From Ananas comosus (taxonomy: Eukaryota > Streptophyta > Magnoliopsida > Poales > Bromeliaceae), in the NCBI RefSeq assembly GCF_001540865.1, contig NC_033638.1, positions 2,685,257 to 2,749,256 on the forward strand: a stretch of 64,000 bases of DNA. Direction: 5' to 3'. The position numbers were made by a program, and so were the translations under genes. Every line of letters starts with the position of its first letter. Within the stretch, counting starts at the first letter, position 1. Below are positions 1 to 10,739 of the stretch, one piece after another. The notes beneath the pieces were generated by a model, which ran no database searches, was not told the origin of the DNA, and saw only the letters and a list, made by a program, of their open reading frames with translations.

Positions 1-1754
1 ACCCTTTGATGGTGGGTTTTGTAAGCTAGGGTTTTAAAGCTTAGAAATGGTTCGAATGGAACCTACTGAAGCTAGGGAGACGGTTCGAGCTCGAAATCGA
101 AGCTCGCGCCGTGGATTTCTCCGTTGTTGAAACCTATGGCTCCGATTCGGGATTTTGGCAAGTCTAGGGTTTTGATCTAATTTGAGGGGTCGCAAACCTA
201 ATTGCTAGGTCCTTGAACGCGTCGGCGAAAACGGTTCGTCGATCCGTCGAGTGGGTGCGGAGTTATTGTCAAGGCGACCCTCGGAGCGTCGTTTTGCCAG
301 GAGGGCCATCGAGGCGTCGAAACGTCGGCGAATCGCATTCGAAGAGTCACGGCATCGCCACAAGGTGGGGGAGTGCCATCCCGAAGCAGTCGGGCTGCTC
401 TTTATGTCTGAGTAATGTTGTCGATCATTTACATATTGTGATATAGCATTATAGGGTGTTAAATGTAATTGTACATATCTTTGCATGCTAGTGATAGTTT
501 AGATTGTGGATACAATGAATGGGAACCTAGTATGCATGAGTAGAATATTATGAGATAGCTCGCCCTTTATGTGATAAATATGTCTATGTGAATAAGAGCC
601 TAGTGTATTGGAAACTAGTGTATCAAGAACTTGTCAAAAGAACGAGTGGCATCTAGTAAACAGTGAACCCAAAACGAGTGGCATCTAGTTGATATTGAAC
701 TTGAGAACCTTAGCGTAGTTGGGACACTAGGAGATTGAGCAGATGAACACCTGATTCAATAGTGACACCAATGCTAGTTGGTTAGGGTGTTTCCAGTTCA
801 TGAGATTGGATCGAGTTCACGTAGCCTGTCTGCATCTGTGGAGGTAGCTCCTCACAGGTAGTGCACTCCGGAGTTTGGCACGCGAGGGGGCCAGTGTAGT
901 GCCCTTGGACCAGTGCAGTGTCCGCAGGCGGTCTCGGGGAAGGTGAATAGCTAGCCACCACCCCTATGAGGCTTAGAGACGTGAGACTGTGAGCGAACCT
1001 TGCGTTCGCCGAGAGATTGGGTGATTGGTTGAATGGTTTCATTATTGAGCATGGTAGTATGATAGCCAGCCTTCTCACTATGAGTCCCATGCATGCATCA
1101 TACTGGATTGAGGCATCGATAGATCATAGTTCATAGTTGCTCATTACTGTTAATGCTTTCAGTTTTATATACCTATCTATCTGCATATCTATCTGTGCCT
1201 GCTTAGACCTAGTGGGGAGATCGGCGGAGTCGGCGGCCGAACCCACTGGGAACTATTCGTAGTTCTCACTCCACCATGTTGCAGGTCCGAGTTCGAGCGC
1301 CCCCGGGGAGGATCGTGGCAAGGGCGTAGCGCCCTAGCGGTATATGTATATAGCTAGCTTACCTCCTTTTGCATTAGCCCTACCCTGTACTTATGTTTGA
1401 GAGTAGATTGATGTATAGGGTGAGGTTTGAGAGGATTGTATGTATTGTACCTACATTTTTGGAAGAATGTAAAGGATAAAATAATTATATAAATGAATTA
1501 ATAGTTAGTACATCTCTCTTTGATCACTTGTATACTTTACCTGTGTTGCTTGCTCTTAGTTGATAAGCACTGTTTGTGCTCTCGTGGTTGTAGTTTGATT
1601 GTGTATGTATTCAAGCTGTTTCCTGGGAACTTGTTGTACACAATCTAGTTGTTCCAGCCTTGGGCGGACAGTGGAAGTGCTGTCCGTTCGGCGGTCCGTT
1701 CGTCGCGCCCGAACCGTGCCAAATTGGTAACGGCCTCGGGGCGGGGGCGTGACA
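1..1754 (+). mobile_element. 3' part of a Ty3/gypsy LTR (plus orientation)
   Basis: This is the right-hand part of a long LTR whose start lies before the window. It ends in GGGGGCGTGACA at 1754, the terminus shared by the other gypsy LTRs here (11805, 45132, 61813; GTGATA at 42880). It also shares with them the block CCTAGTGGG...CCCACTGGGAACTA at 1208-1265 and the ATCGTGGCAAGGGCG block near 1310-1340. The stretch near 355-385 (CCACAAGGTGGGGGAGTGCC) matches 41565-41590 of the solo LTR at 40573-42880. It interrupts a minus-strand integrase reading frame directly at 1755, so it is the end of an element inserted there. The short open frames inside it are chance. Confidence 0.75.
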
Positions 1755-2219
1755 CAAACTCTGCCATAGGTAAATGCTGCGACCATCCTCTCTAAAAGTC
1801 TATCACACATGCCCGGAGCATATCCTCTAAAGTCTGTATGGTGCGCTCGGACTGCCCATCACTCTGAGGGTGGAAAGCAGTGCTAAAGTCCAGTCAGGTG
1901 CCTAGGGCGTCCTGTAGACTCCTCAAAAAATGAGACACAAACCGAGTGTCTCGATCCGATACGATCGATGTAGGCACTCCATGAAGGCGCACAATCTCAT
2001 CAAGGTACACTTGTGCGAGCTTCTCTCCGGTCCAAATAGTATGAATAGGTATGAAGTGCGCCGATTTCGTCAACCTATCCACGATCACCCAAATAGCGTC
2101 ATGCCCGGCCTGAGAGCGGGGCAATCGAGTCATGAAATCCATGGTGATCTTCTCCCACTTCCACACGGGAATAGGCAAACTCTGAAGTTTTTCAACTGGT
2201 AATCGATGCTCAGCCTTTA
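1755..2219 (-). pseudogene. Ty3/gypsy integrase fragment
   Basis: Minus-strand translation gives the integrase entry region and core. It has the LPIPVWKWEKITMDF block with the first catalytic Asp, then [13 protein letters not shown], then [12 protein letters not shown] with the second Asp. After a frame change near 1890 come [13 protein letters not shown] (catalytic Glu) and MAEF. It is closely related to the intact integrase at 58082-59137. Both ends are cut by LTRs: at 2219 by the minus-strand LTR starting TGTCACG, and at 1755 by the plus-strand LTR. It is therefore a remnant of an older element used twice as a target. It has frameshifts and is non-functional. Confidence 0.9.
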
Positions 2220-2667
2220 TGTCACGCCCCGGGACCGATACCAATTTGGCCCAACCCGAGCGCGTCAAACAGACGCCGAACGGACAGAGTTTCCCCTAAC
2301 CGCCCAAGGCTCATCACATGTACATTTTCATCAATAGAGAAAAGCACTAGCGGAAACATACACAAACGGCTTACACGAGGGTAAGCAATAGCCACGAGTG
2401 AAAGAAAAAGGAAACTAAACATTCACTTGTACTATGATTCATTTTTGATCATATACATTGCATTCACCTTGTTCATTTTCGAATTCCTTACATTTCATTT
2501 CATCATTTCTTTCTTACATCACATTTACCTCCAAAATACATATTACATTCCTTTTTCAACATCACTAGTCATCAAATACAAAAGATGAACATAGGGTACT
2601 CTACTAACAAAATGTAAACCCAACTCAACTCTGGTGGCCTCTGTCTAAGGCGCGATACCTTTACCTC

Positions 2668-2692
2668 NNNNNNNNNNNNNNNNNNNNNNNNN
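2668..2692. other. assembly gap (25 N)
   Basis: Twenty-five consecutive undetermined bases lie inside the minus-strand LTR. The true gap size is unknown. Confidence 0.99.
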
Positions 2693-4269
2693 CAGTCGCT
2701 CGCCGGCTCGTTCGATCGCCGCTCTGGGTGGGAATAGTGGGGTGACGAATACAACAAAGTTCCCAGTGGTTTGGGCGCTTCAACTATCACCACTTTCTGC
2801 CACTTGGGCTAATCAGGCGATATAGAAAAATAAGCTCATATAGTACCAATCTCTATACATGATGCGAATATGGCCCTGAATAATAACAGCAGAAATATGC
2901 TCAACATTAAATAAATGCAGATTATGCAAATCTTTGTTCTTTTCAGCTTACTCTTTGTTCTTTGTTCTTGCTCTTTGTTCTTTTTCTTTATTCTTTAATC
3001 TCAAGCCGGCGGGGGGGCCTAACGGAGGTTTCGGCCATATTAACTTGCTTCACCATTAAAGTCCATCATCCGCAGGAACTCACGCCGCTAGGGACCGTCC
3101 TTCGGGGTTACTCCAACCGGCTGATGGATAATCCCGAGCGCATCGCCCGAGGGGAGCATCCGCCCTCGAGCACGGACTCATTAGCAGGAGTATGATCATG
3201 ATCTTAACTCAAAGATTTATAAGCTTCAATCTTGACTTTACACTAGCGTTCTAGTGTTGCTTTATGTCACTTTATATGCCACTCTAGCAATCGTTGTTCT
3301 TACTTTTCTTTACTTTTGCCATCTTTAGCATTCTTGTTCTTTACATTTCTCGTTCTTATTGCCCCACTTTACTTATTTACACATTGTCATTTCCATCATT
3401 CTTTACATCACTTTGGTTCTTTGGTCACACTAACTCTAGTGTCACTTTACTTTAGTTTTCGAATGCCACTCGATCTATGTCATTGTGTCACTCTGGTCTT
3501 TTTGCTCACTTTGGGTGCTCACCTTCTCTCATGCATACACATAGGGTTTTCGACTTCACATAGTCCTCATCCATCATATTTATGCTAGTCGTACTCACAA
3601 TCATGCATCGTTACGTTTTCATCGTTACTTTTACCTAAAAGCATGCAACAAGGTATATACATATGCTCAATTGAATGACACATTAGGCATAGAGAGAAGT
3701 TCAATGAGTTTGAGAAGCACCCTCCACTTCGTAGGCTTCAAAGTGCTCCGATGATTTTCTTGGGATTTTAGACGTCTCTTTCTTTACCTGCGGCAAAACG
3801 AAGCCAAATTAGGCTTATTTGGCCATAACTTTACATTGCTTTTCGTAACATTAATCCGAGGCACACCAACGCGTCGAAATACCCCAATTAGGTTTCTAGA
3901 GGTCAATTGCACTTAGAAATCCCATGAGAAAAAGCCCAATTTGGTGCCCTAGCTCCAATACATATGTCAAACCTAGGGTTTGATCTCATTGGGAAGCCAA
4001 AAATAGCTTCATAACTCTAAGAGTTCATCTAAACCATCCTAGCTCATTCCTAACCCTAGTTTGGATTTCACCATGAGAGGGTCAAGCTTCCTTCAAGCTT
4101 TACCCCAAAGCACTAACCATGTCTTGATCTCAAAAAGCAAAAGAAAGCTTCAAAGACTCTAAATACTCCATTAAAACCATTTCTAGGTTAATCCAAACCC
4201 TAGTTTGGAATTTAGCATGAGAAGGGGCACAACTTTACCTTTAAACTTGCTCCTTTTCAAGCTAGAGAA

Positions 4270-4395
4270 GAAGGAGGAGAGTTTCTTCTTCTTCCTTGTC
4301 TTCTTCTTCACTTTCTTCCTTCTTTTCTTTCCTTTCCTTTGTCTTCTTCTTCTCCTTCTTTGTCTTTCTAGAGAGAGAAAGAGAGAGAGAGTGTG
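4270..4395. repeat. pyrimidine-rich tract in LTR
   Basis: This is a plus-strand CTT/CTC-rich tract that switches to GAGAGAGA at 4369-4392. It lies just downstream (minus sense) of the LTR upstream region, as a CT-rich transcribed leader would. The long open frames on both strands here (Lys/Arg-rich or Phe/Leu-rich) are low-complexity artefacts. Confidence 0.7.
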
Positions 4396-4916
4396 ACGGG
4401 AGTGGAATGAGAGAAAAGCCTCATGTCCCTCATACATAACCATGTGGGCTGCAAAAATGCTAAAAACCCCTCAACTTTCACTCTTTCACACAACCTGGAC
4501 TGGGCAGATTTCGGGCTTGGGGAGCCGGTCCACGACTAGGGACCGGTCTCCGAGAGCTCTCCAGCGCAGCTAGAGCTGCTGCGCGCAATGCGACCGGTCT
4601 CTCTTTGAGGGGACCGGTCTCTCGGGCACCGGTCTCTCAGGCAGGACCGGTTCCCGAGAGTAATCCTCCAGTCTTAGCCGATTTTCGGCTGTTCATTTCA
4701 TACGCGTTCGGGGACCGATCTCTCCACCAGGGACCGGTCCCGAGAGCTCAAAACTGCTGAATGCAGATTTTGGATTCTATAGCTCTCGAAAACCTCCCGT
4801 AACTCGCTTCTTAATCGTTTTATACACTTCGGACTTTCCGAAGTGTACCGTCCTCGCACTTTGGTCAAATTTGACTAAAGTTCGATATTTATTTTCGAAT
4901 TTTCGGTATATTAACA

Positions 4917-6390
4917 TTCTCCACCCCCTTAAAATATATTCGTCCGGCGAAATTACGCATACCTGTTAACTCGTGCCGACTCAAATAGATGTGGGATTAC
5001 TCTCGTCCGCCATTGTTTGCCCGAGCTCCCCAAGTGGCTCTCTTGCCACAAGCATGGTTGGCTATTGGAGCTACATATGGAATTCTTGCGACTTCGCCAA
5101 CTTTTTCACTTCCGGATGCGAGGATGCACACCGGGCTACTCCTTCATAAGAATATCCTTCACGAAGCGTCTACGGGCTCTGATATTCCAATAACATTTTT
5201 ATGTCGCGTTTCGGATATACTTTCGAATGATTTCGACACCATGAACACACATTTGAACTCCCGGACGTTCTCGGGTGGTAGGTGCGAGCTTGACGCCACC
5301 TGCACCCACGCGCTCTAATATCTCAATGGTCCGACATATCGGGACTTAGCTTCCCAGCGGACCCCGAATGCGTTGTAACTCCTCGCTATCGGCGATACTC
5401 TCAGATACACGGTCTCCAAACCGGCGAACTCTCAAAGTCCTTTTCTTCTCTGTTCGGCATAACTCTTCTTCGAGATTGTCCCGTCGCAACCGTTGACGGG
5501 CAGGCGAACTTTTTTCTCCGCCTTCCCCGCCCACATCGGCGGCCAAGAGCGTCCTCATCGCCACGTGCGCTCCGATGGATGTAGAACGACACTTACGTCC
5601 ATACAGTGCCTCATAAAGGGTACCATCGGTATACTCTTTGTAGCTCATTATTGTAGGCGAAACTCCGCCATAGGCAAAAAGATCATGCCATCCACTTTGT
5701 AATCTTAGCACAACACTCTCGACAGATAATCCTCCCAAAAAGGGGATATTGTATCGTCGCGCTCTGACTGTCCATCACTCTTGATAAACCTGACTACAAG
5801 TGCGAGCCGTGCTATCCACGCGTTTGCAAAACTCTTCCAAAAGTGGGATGATGAATCTGGGGTCGCGATTCGACACGATCGACACTGGAACCCATGAAGT
5901 CTCACACACCTCGTCGAGAATAACTTGGAGGCCAACTTATCTCCCGACCACGTAGTATGTATCGGCAAGAAGTGTGCTGACTTTGTCATCGATCCACTAT
6001 CCCCATATTGCATCGTCGTCCCGCCTTGTGATCGAGCAAACCGAGTTAACAGCTCCATCGCTATTCTTCCCATTCCAAACGGGTATGGAGAGCTTTTGTA
6101 GCTTTCCCGCCGGAAATCAGCGCTCCTGCTTCTAACTTGTTGCTACGTTAAAAAACATTGGGCCAGAACTGCCCCAATATTCGTCTTCATACCCGCACCA
6201 ACAATGTCTCTGTCAGATCGCTTGTAATTTAGTGCGGCCCATGGTGTATACTATAGGGAGAAGTTGGTGCGCTTCTTGTATAAGTCGCCCTTCGTAACCA
6301 ACATCCTTGGCAGCACGCCATCGATTTATCCCTCTCCGGGCCTGATCAACGACGGCCCACATCCACATCCTATAAAATATCTGTTCGAAA
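4917..6390 (-). pseudogene. decayed Ty3/gypsy pol (integrase and downstream)
   Basis: Minus-strand frames keep recognisable integrase islands out of phase with each other. These are KLQKLSIPVWN and SMTKSAHFLPIHTTWSGDKLA (about 5940-6110), SDGQSERD (about 5770) and [11 protein letters not shown] (about 5590-5620). Toward 4917 the chromodomain region is not recognisable. Upstream (6150-6390) is a degraded zinc-binding/RNase H end. Stops and frameshifts are abundant. It lies between the 3' LTR (2220-4916) and the tandem-repeat region starting near 6385, which truncates it. Confidence 0.8.
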
Positions 6391-6885
6391 TTCGATTTCA
6401 AATCACAACCCATTCAAAATTCGATTTCGAATTTCGAATTTCGAATTTCAAATTCCCAACCAATTCCCAAAATATTCTCCAACAACCCATTCAAAATTCG
6501 AATTTCGAATTTCGATTTCCCAACCAATTCCGAAAATATCCTCTAACAACCCATTCAAATTTTGAATTTCGAATTTCGAATTCCCAACCTATTTTCAAAA
6601 TATCCTCCAACAACCCATTCAAAATTCGAATTTTGAATTTCGAATTTCCCAACAAAATCCCAACAACCCATTCAAAATTCGATTTTGAATTTTGAATTTC
6701 GAATTTTCAACCAATTCCCAACATATCCTCCAACCATCGAACAACCCATTCAAAATTTGAATTTTGAATTTCGAATTTCCAACCAATTCCCAACCAATCC
6801 CAAATATCTTTCAACCAACTACAACAACCTATTCAAAATTCGAATTCGAATTTCGAATCCCTCAAAATATCTCTCACCACTCCTC
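6385..6885. repeat. tandem repeat of about 52-83 bp, ACCCATTCAAAATTCGAATTT type
   Basis: The phrase ACCCATTCAAAATT recurs near 6408, 6487, 6551, 6615, 6667, 6746 and (as ACCTATTCAAAATT) 6829. Each is followed by runs of GAATTTC and then CCAACCAATTCCCAA. Copies are diverged and of variable length. Internal GAATTTCGAATTTC makes further short-period structure. The open frames with repeated NFEFRISN peptides are a consequence of the repeat. Confidence 0.85.
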
Positions 6886-7014
6886 CCATTATAAATACGA
6901 GAACCGAAATCAAACTTCGGGGAATTTTTTTACGGAGACGATACGATACACAAAGAAAAAAAAAATAGATAGATTGCTACACTCGTTCCGACATACAAAA
7001 AATTTAAAAAAAAA

Positions 7015-7145
7015 GGGGATATCGCCGAGCCGTGGAAAGGAGGAGGATCGCCGAGCCGCGGAAAAAAGGAGAAATCGCCGAGCCGCGAAAAGTAGAAAAG
7101 ATCGCCGAGCCGCGGAAAGGTGGAGGAATCGTCGAGCTGATTCAT
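7015..7145. repeat. about 28-bp tandem repeat, ATCGCCGAGCCGCGGAAA
   Basis: Five adjacent copies of the unit ATCGCCGAGCCGCGGAAA plus a purine spacer lie at about 7020, 7049, 7074, 7101 and 7128, the last as ATCGTCGAGCTG. GC-rich units are embedded in AT-rich DNA, in contrast to the preceding block. Confidence 0.85.
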
Positions 7146-7264
7146 CCAATCCGTCATTTGATCAACAGGTAAAGAAAAAAAAAGAAGAAAAATGAAGAAG
7201 AAGAAGAAAAAAATCTCTTTTCTTCCCCCTCCTTTTTTTTCTTTTTTGGTCCTGCGATCGTAGC

Positions 7265-7915
7265 TATCCATACCATCTAAATGGCTTCGATGGGAGAGTG
7301 GAGGGGAATCTTTGATTCCCCGAGATTCCCCGTTTCTTCGGACCTCTCAATACCCCATTCGAAGTTGTTGATGATGGAATAGGTGATCTACATTGTCGCG
7401 ACCACCCCAACATCGCCGGCTTGATACTTTCGAAAGAAGAGGGGAGGGGAATCTTTGATTCCCCGTTTCTTCGAACCCTTCAATATTTCTTCGAAAATGT
7501 CAAATCAAATCCGACGACCGAACAGATCCGTGCCACCATCAACAACTTCGCCGACGACATCTACAACATCGCCGGTTTGATACTTTCGAAAGAAGATGGG
7601 AGGGGAATCTTTGATTCCCCGTTTCTTCGGACCTTTCAACATTTCTTCGAAAATATCAAATCAAGTCCGATGGCCGAACAGATTCACGCCACCGTCATCA
7701 ACTTCACCGACGACATCTACAGTATCGCCGGTTTGATACTTTCGAAAGAAGAGGGGAGGGAAATTTTTGATTCCCCGTTTCTTCGGACCCTTAAATATTT
7801 CTTCGAAGATGTCAAATCAAATTCGATGACCAAACAGATCCACGCCACTGTCATCAACTTCGTCGACGTCATCTGCAGCATCGCAAGAAGAGGGGAGGGG
7901 AATCTTTGATTCCCC
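7265..7915 (+). repeat. 156-bp tandem repeat with an in-frame 52-residue unit
   Basis: TTGATACTTTCGAAAGAAGA recurs at 7421, 7577 and 7733, exactly 156 bp apart. A degenerate fourth copy lies at 7265-7420 and a partial one follows 7885. Because 156 is a multiple of three, the plus-strand frame 7421-7909 stays open for 162 codons with a unit beginning LILSKEEGRGIFDSPFLRT. Substitutions between units include conservative ones (N/S, I/V, Y/H). I recognise no protein family, and the flanking repeat blocks argue for satellite-like DNA. A translated product is possible but unproven. Confidence 0.8.
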
Positions 7916-8590
7916 GTTTCTTCGGACCCCAAATCAAAATTAAAACGGGGATTTCTTCGGACCCCAAATCAGAACCAAACGGAAATTTCTTCGGACCCCA
8001 AATCAAAATTAAAACGGGGATTTCTTTAGACCCCAAATCAAGATCAAACGGAGATTTCTTCGGACCCCAAATCAAATTGAAAAATCAAATCTAAATTGGA
8101 GAATCAAACGGGGATTTCTTCGCACCCCAAATCAAAATTAAAACGGGGATTTCTTCTGACCCCAAATCAAAGCCAATTGGAGAATCAAACGGGAATTTCT
8201 TCGGACCCCAAATCCAAATTGGAAAATCAAATCCAAATTGGAGAATCAAACGGGAATTTCTTCGGACCCCAAATCAAAATTGGAAAATCAAATCCAAATT
8301 GGAGAATCAAACGGGGATTTCTTCGGACCCCAAATCGAATCCAATTGAAGAATCAAACAGGGATTTCTTCGAACCCCAAATGAAATTGGAAAATCAAATC
8401 CAAATCGAAATCAAACGGGGATTTCTTCGGACCCCAAATCAAATTGAAAAATCAAAACGGAGATTTCTTCGAACCCCAAATCCAAATCGAGATCAAAAGG
8501 GGATTTCTTTGAACCCCAAATCAAACCAAAATCAAAAAAGGATTTCTTCGGATCCGAATCAAGTTGCAAAATTAAAAGAGGATTGCCTCG
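7885..8590. repeat. variable 30-65-bp tandem repeat, GGATTTCTTCGGACCCCAAATC
   Basis: Around sixteen copies of a core (GGGATTTCTTCGGACCCC) alternate with AAATCAAAATTGGAAAATC-type spacers of variable length. The core's first part (TTTCTTCGGAC) also occurs in the neighbouring 156-bp unit, so this block may have arisen from that unit. Confidence 0.85.
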
Positions 8591-9230
8591 CATCCGAAAT
8601 AAAATTGAAAAGAAAATCAAATTCAGATACAACCCAAATCAAACCAAGTTCAAATCCAAACCAAATCAAACCAAGTTCACATTCAAACCCAAACCAAATC
8701 AAATCCAAACCCAAACCAAACCAAATAGAACCCAAAACCCAAATCCGAACCAAGTCCAAATAAAACCCAAAACTCAAATCCAATCAAGTCCACAAATAAA
8801 CCCAAACCAAAACTCAAATAAAATCCAAACCAAATCAAATCCAAACCCAAACCAAACCAAAACTCAAATCAAATCCAAACCCAAACCAAACCAAAACCCA
8901 AATAAAATCCAAACCAAATCAAATCCAAACCCAAACCCAAACCCAAATCCAATCCAGTCCACATAAGAACCCAAACCAAACCAAGTCCACATAAGAATCC
9001 AAATCCGGACTCAAATCCAAACCAAGTCTACAAATAAAATTCAAACCCAACCCAAACCAAGTCCACATAAGGACCCAAATCCGAATCAAGTCTACTAACA
9101 AAGCCGAAACTTGAACCCAAATCCATAATTCAAGTTTACAAATCAAATTCAAACCCAAATCAAATACAGTCCACAAATAACCCTAAATCCAAATCCAATC
9201 ACAAATAGAACCCAAACCCGACTTCCAATT
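8590..9230. repeat. G-poor AACCCAAA / ATCCAAACC simple-repeat block
   Basis: This block is almost entirely A and C on the plus strand, with short irregular units such as AAATCCAAACCC and ACCAAACC. It is strongly strand-asymmetric. Open frames giving Asn/Pro/Lys/Gln or Trp/Gly/Leu-rich peptides are low-complexity artefacts. Confidence 0.8.
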
Positions 9231-9995
9231 TGGATTCATACCCAAGTTCATGAACCAAATGAACCAAATTCATGAACTATGAACCAAGTCCATAAACCAA
9301 GTTCATGAACCAAATGAATCAAGTTCATGAACCATAAACCAAGTTCACATACCTAATTCATGAACCATATCCAAGTTCATGAACCAAATCCCATATACCC
9401 CATCTCATAAATCACAACCTAAGTTCATGAACCATAAATCATAAACCAAGTTCATGAACCATGAACCATGAACCATGAACCATGATCCAAGTTCATAAAT
9501 CAAACCAAACCAAATCTCATGAACCAAATCCCATGAACCATAATCAAATCTCATGGACCAAATTCCATAAACCATGTACCAAACCTCATGGACCAAATTC
9601 CATGAACCATATATCAAACCTCATGAACCAAATCCCATGAACCAATATCAAACCTCATGGATGAATCATATATAAAACCTCATGGACCAAATTCCGTGAA
9701 TCATATACTAAACCTCATGGACCAAATCCCATAAATCATATACCAAACATCATGGACCAAATCCCATGAACCATATATCAAACCCCATGGACCAAATCGC
9801 ATGAACCATATACCAAACCTCATAAACCATACACCACATCCTATGAACCAAATCTCATACACCACATCCCATGAACCGAATCTTATACATCCTATACACC
9901 AAACCTCAATGAATCAATACCCAAATATCATGAATCAATACCCAAATATCATGAACCAACACCCATATCTCAAGAACCAATACCCAAATCTCATG
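9230..9995. repeat. tandem repeat, CATGAACCAAATCCCATGAACC type
   Basis: Units of roughly 14-40 bp, built on CATGAACCA with AAATCCCATG, AAACCTCATGG and CCATATACC variants, run without a break. The block abuts the C/A-rich block on the left and the ACATATACTTAGGG block on the right. Confidence 0.8.
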
Positions 9996-10019
9996 CCCAA
10001 AGTTCATCATGAACCTCTT

Positions 10020-10735
10020 TTTGCTCTAGCTCATATACCTAGAGTGAAAATTAAATATCGACTACCCCTCATACATATACTTAGGGCTAAGTCAATTGCC
10101 TTAGCACATATAACTAAGGCAAAACATCTCCAACTCGACCGAGTTCTAAATTATATACTTAGAATTCAGTCAAATGATATTCGAACTCTAACACATATAC
10201 TTAGAGTTCATCCGACTAACCCTAATACATACTCTTAGGGTCTAGTCAACCTTTTACTCTAGCACATATACCTAGAGTGAAAATCAAACCAAGCTCGACT
10301 AATCCTAACCCATATACTTAGGGTCTAGTCAGCCTTTTGCTCTAGCGCACCTACCTAGAGTGAAATCCATACCCGATCGAGCTCTAATACATATACTTAG
10401 AGCTCAAATCCGACGAAGCCTAACATAATACCTCAGAGCTTAGTCAGATCCTCACTCTAGCACATACAACTAGAGTGAAAAATATATTAACCTCGGTTAA
10501 TCCTGATACATACATTTAGGAATTAGCCACTCTCTACTTTCGGGTAATATCAAATTCGACCTACCTCAATACATATACTTGGGGTTTGGTCACTCTAAGA
10601 CATATACTTAGAGCCAATTAGACTCTAATACATAGAGTTTAATATCGACTATGTCTTAATACATATACTTAGGACCTAGTCAATCTCAAATCCAACTGAA
10701 TCCTAACACATATACTTAGGATTCAATAAATCAAG
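10020..10735. repeat. degenerate tandem repeat, ACATATACTTAGGGTCTAGTC type
   Basis: ACATATACTTAG or close variants recur at intervals of tens of bases throughout. Each is preceded by CTCTAA or CCTAA-type words and followed by AGTC words. This is the last repeat block before the probable LTR TATA box at about 10755. Confidence 0.8.
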
Positions 10736-10739
10736 ACAC

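Larger units (their letters stand above)
2220..4916 (-). mobile_element. Ty3/gypsy 3' LTR (minus orientation)
   Basis: Read on the minus strand, this LTR starts TGTTAATATACCG at 4916 and ends CGGGGCGTGACA at 2220. Immediately upstream on the minus strand is a purine-rich tract (AAGGGGGTGGAGAA, 4917-4930), as expected of the polypurine tract that primes plus-strand synthesis, so this is the 3' LTR of the decayed pol at 4917-6390. The end at 2220-2330 matches the ends of the LTRs at 1754 and 42880 (CCAAATTGG, then CGTGACA). It includes a 25-N gap at 2668-2692 and a CT/GA-rich tract at 4270-4395. Length is about 2.7 kb. Confidence 0.8.

Noticed and set aside
4183..4443. Lys/Arg-rich minus-strand frame and its Phe/Leu-rich opposite
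   Set aside because: Produced by the CTT/GAA-rich tract of the LTR. No conserved features.
7906..8966. Overlapping plus-strand open frames of 60-154 codons
   Set aside because: They follow the short tandem repeats (GISSDPKS and NPNQ-type peptides) and have no family features or codon signal.
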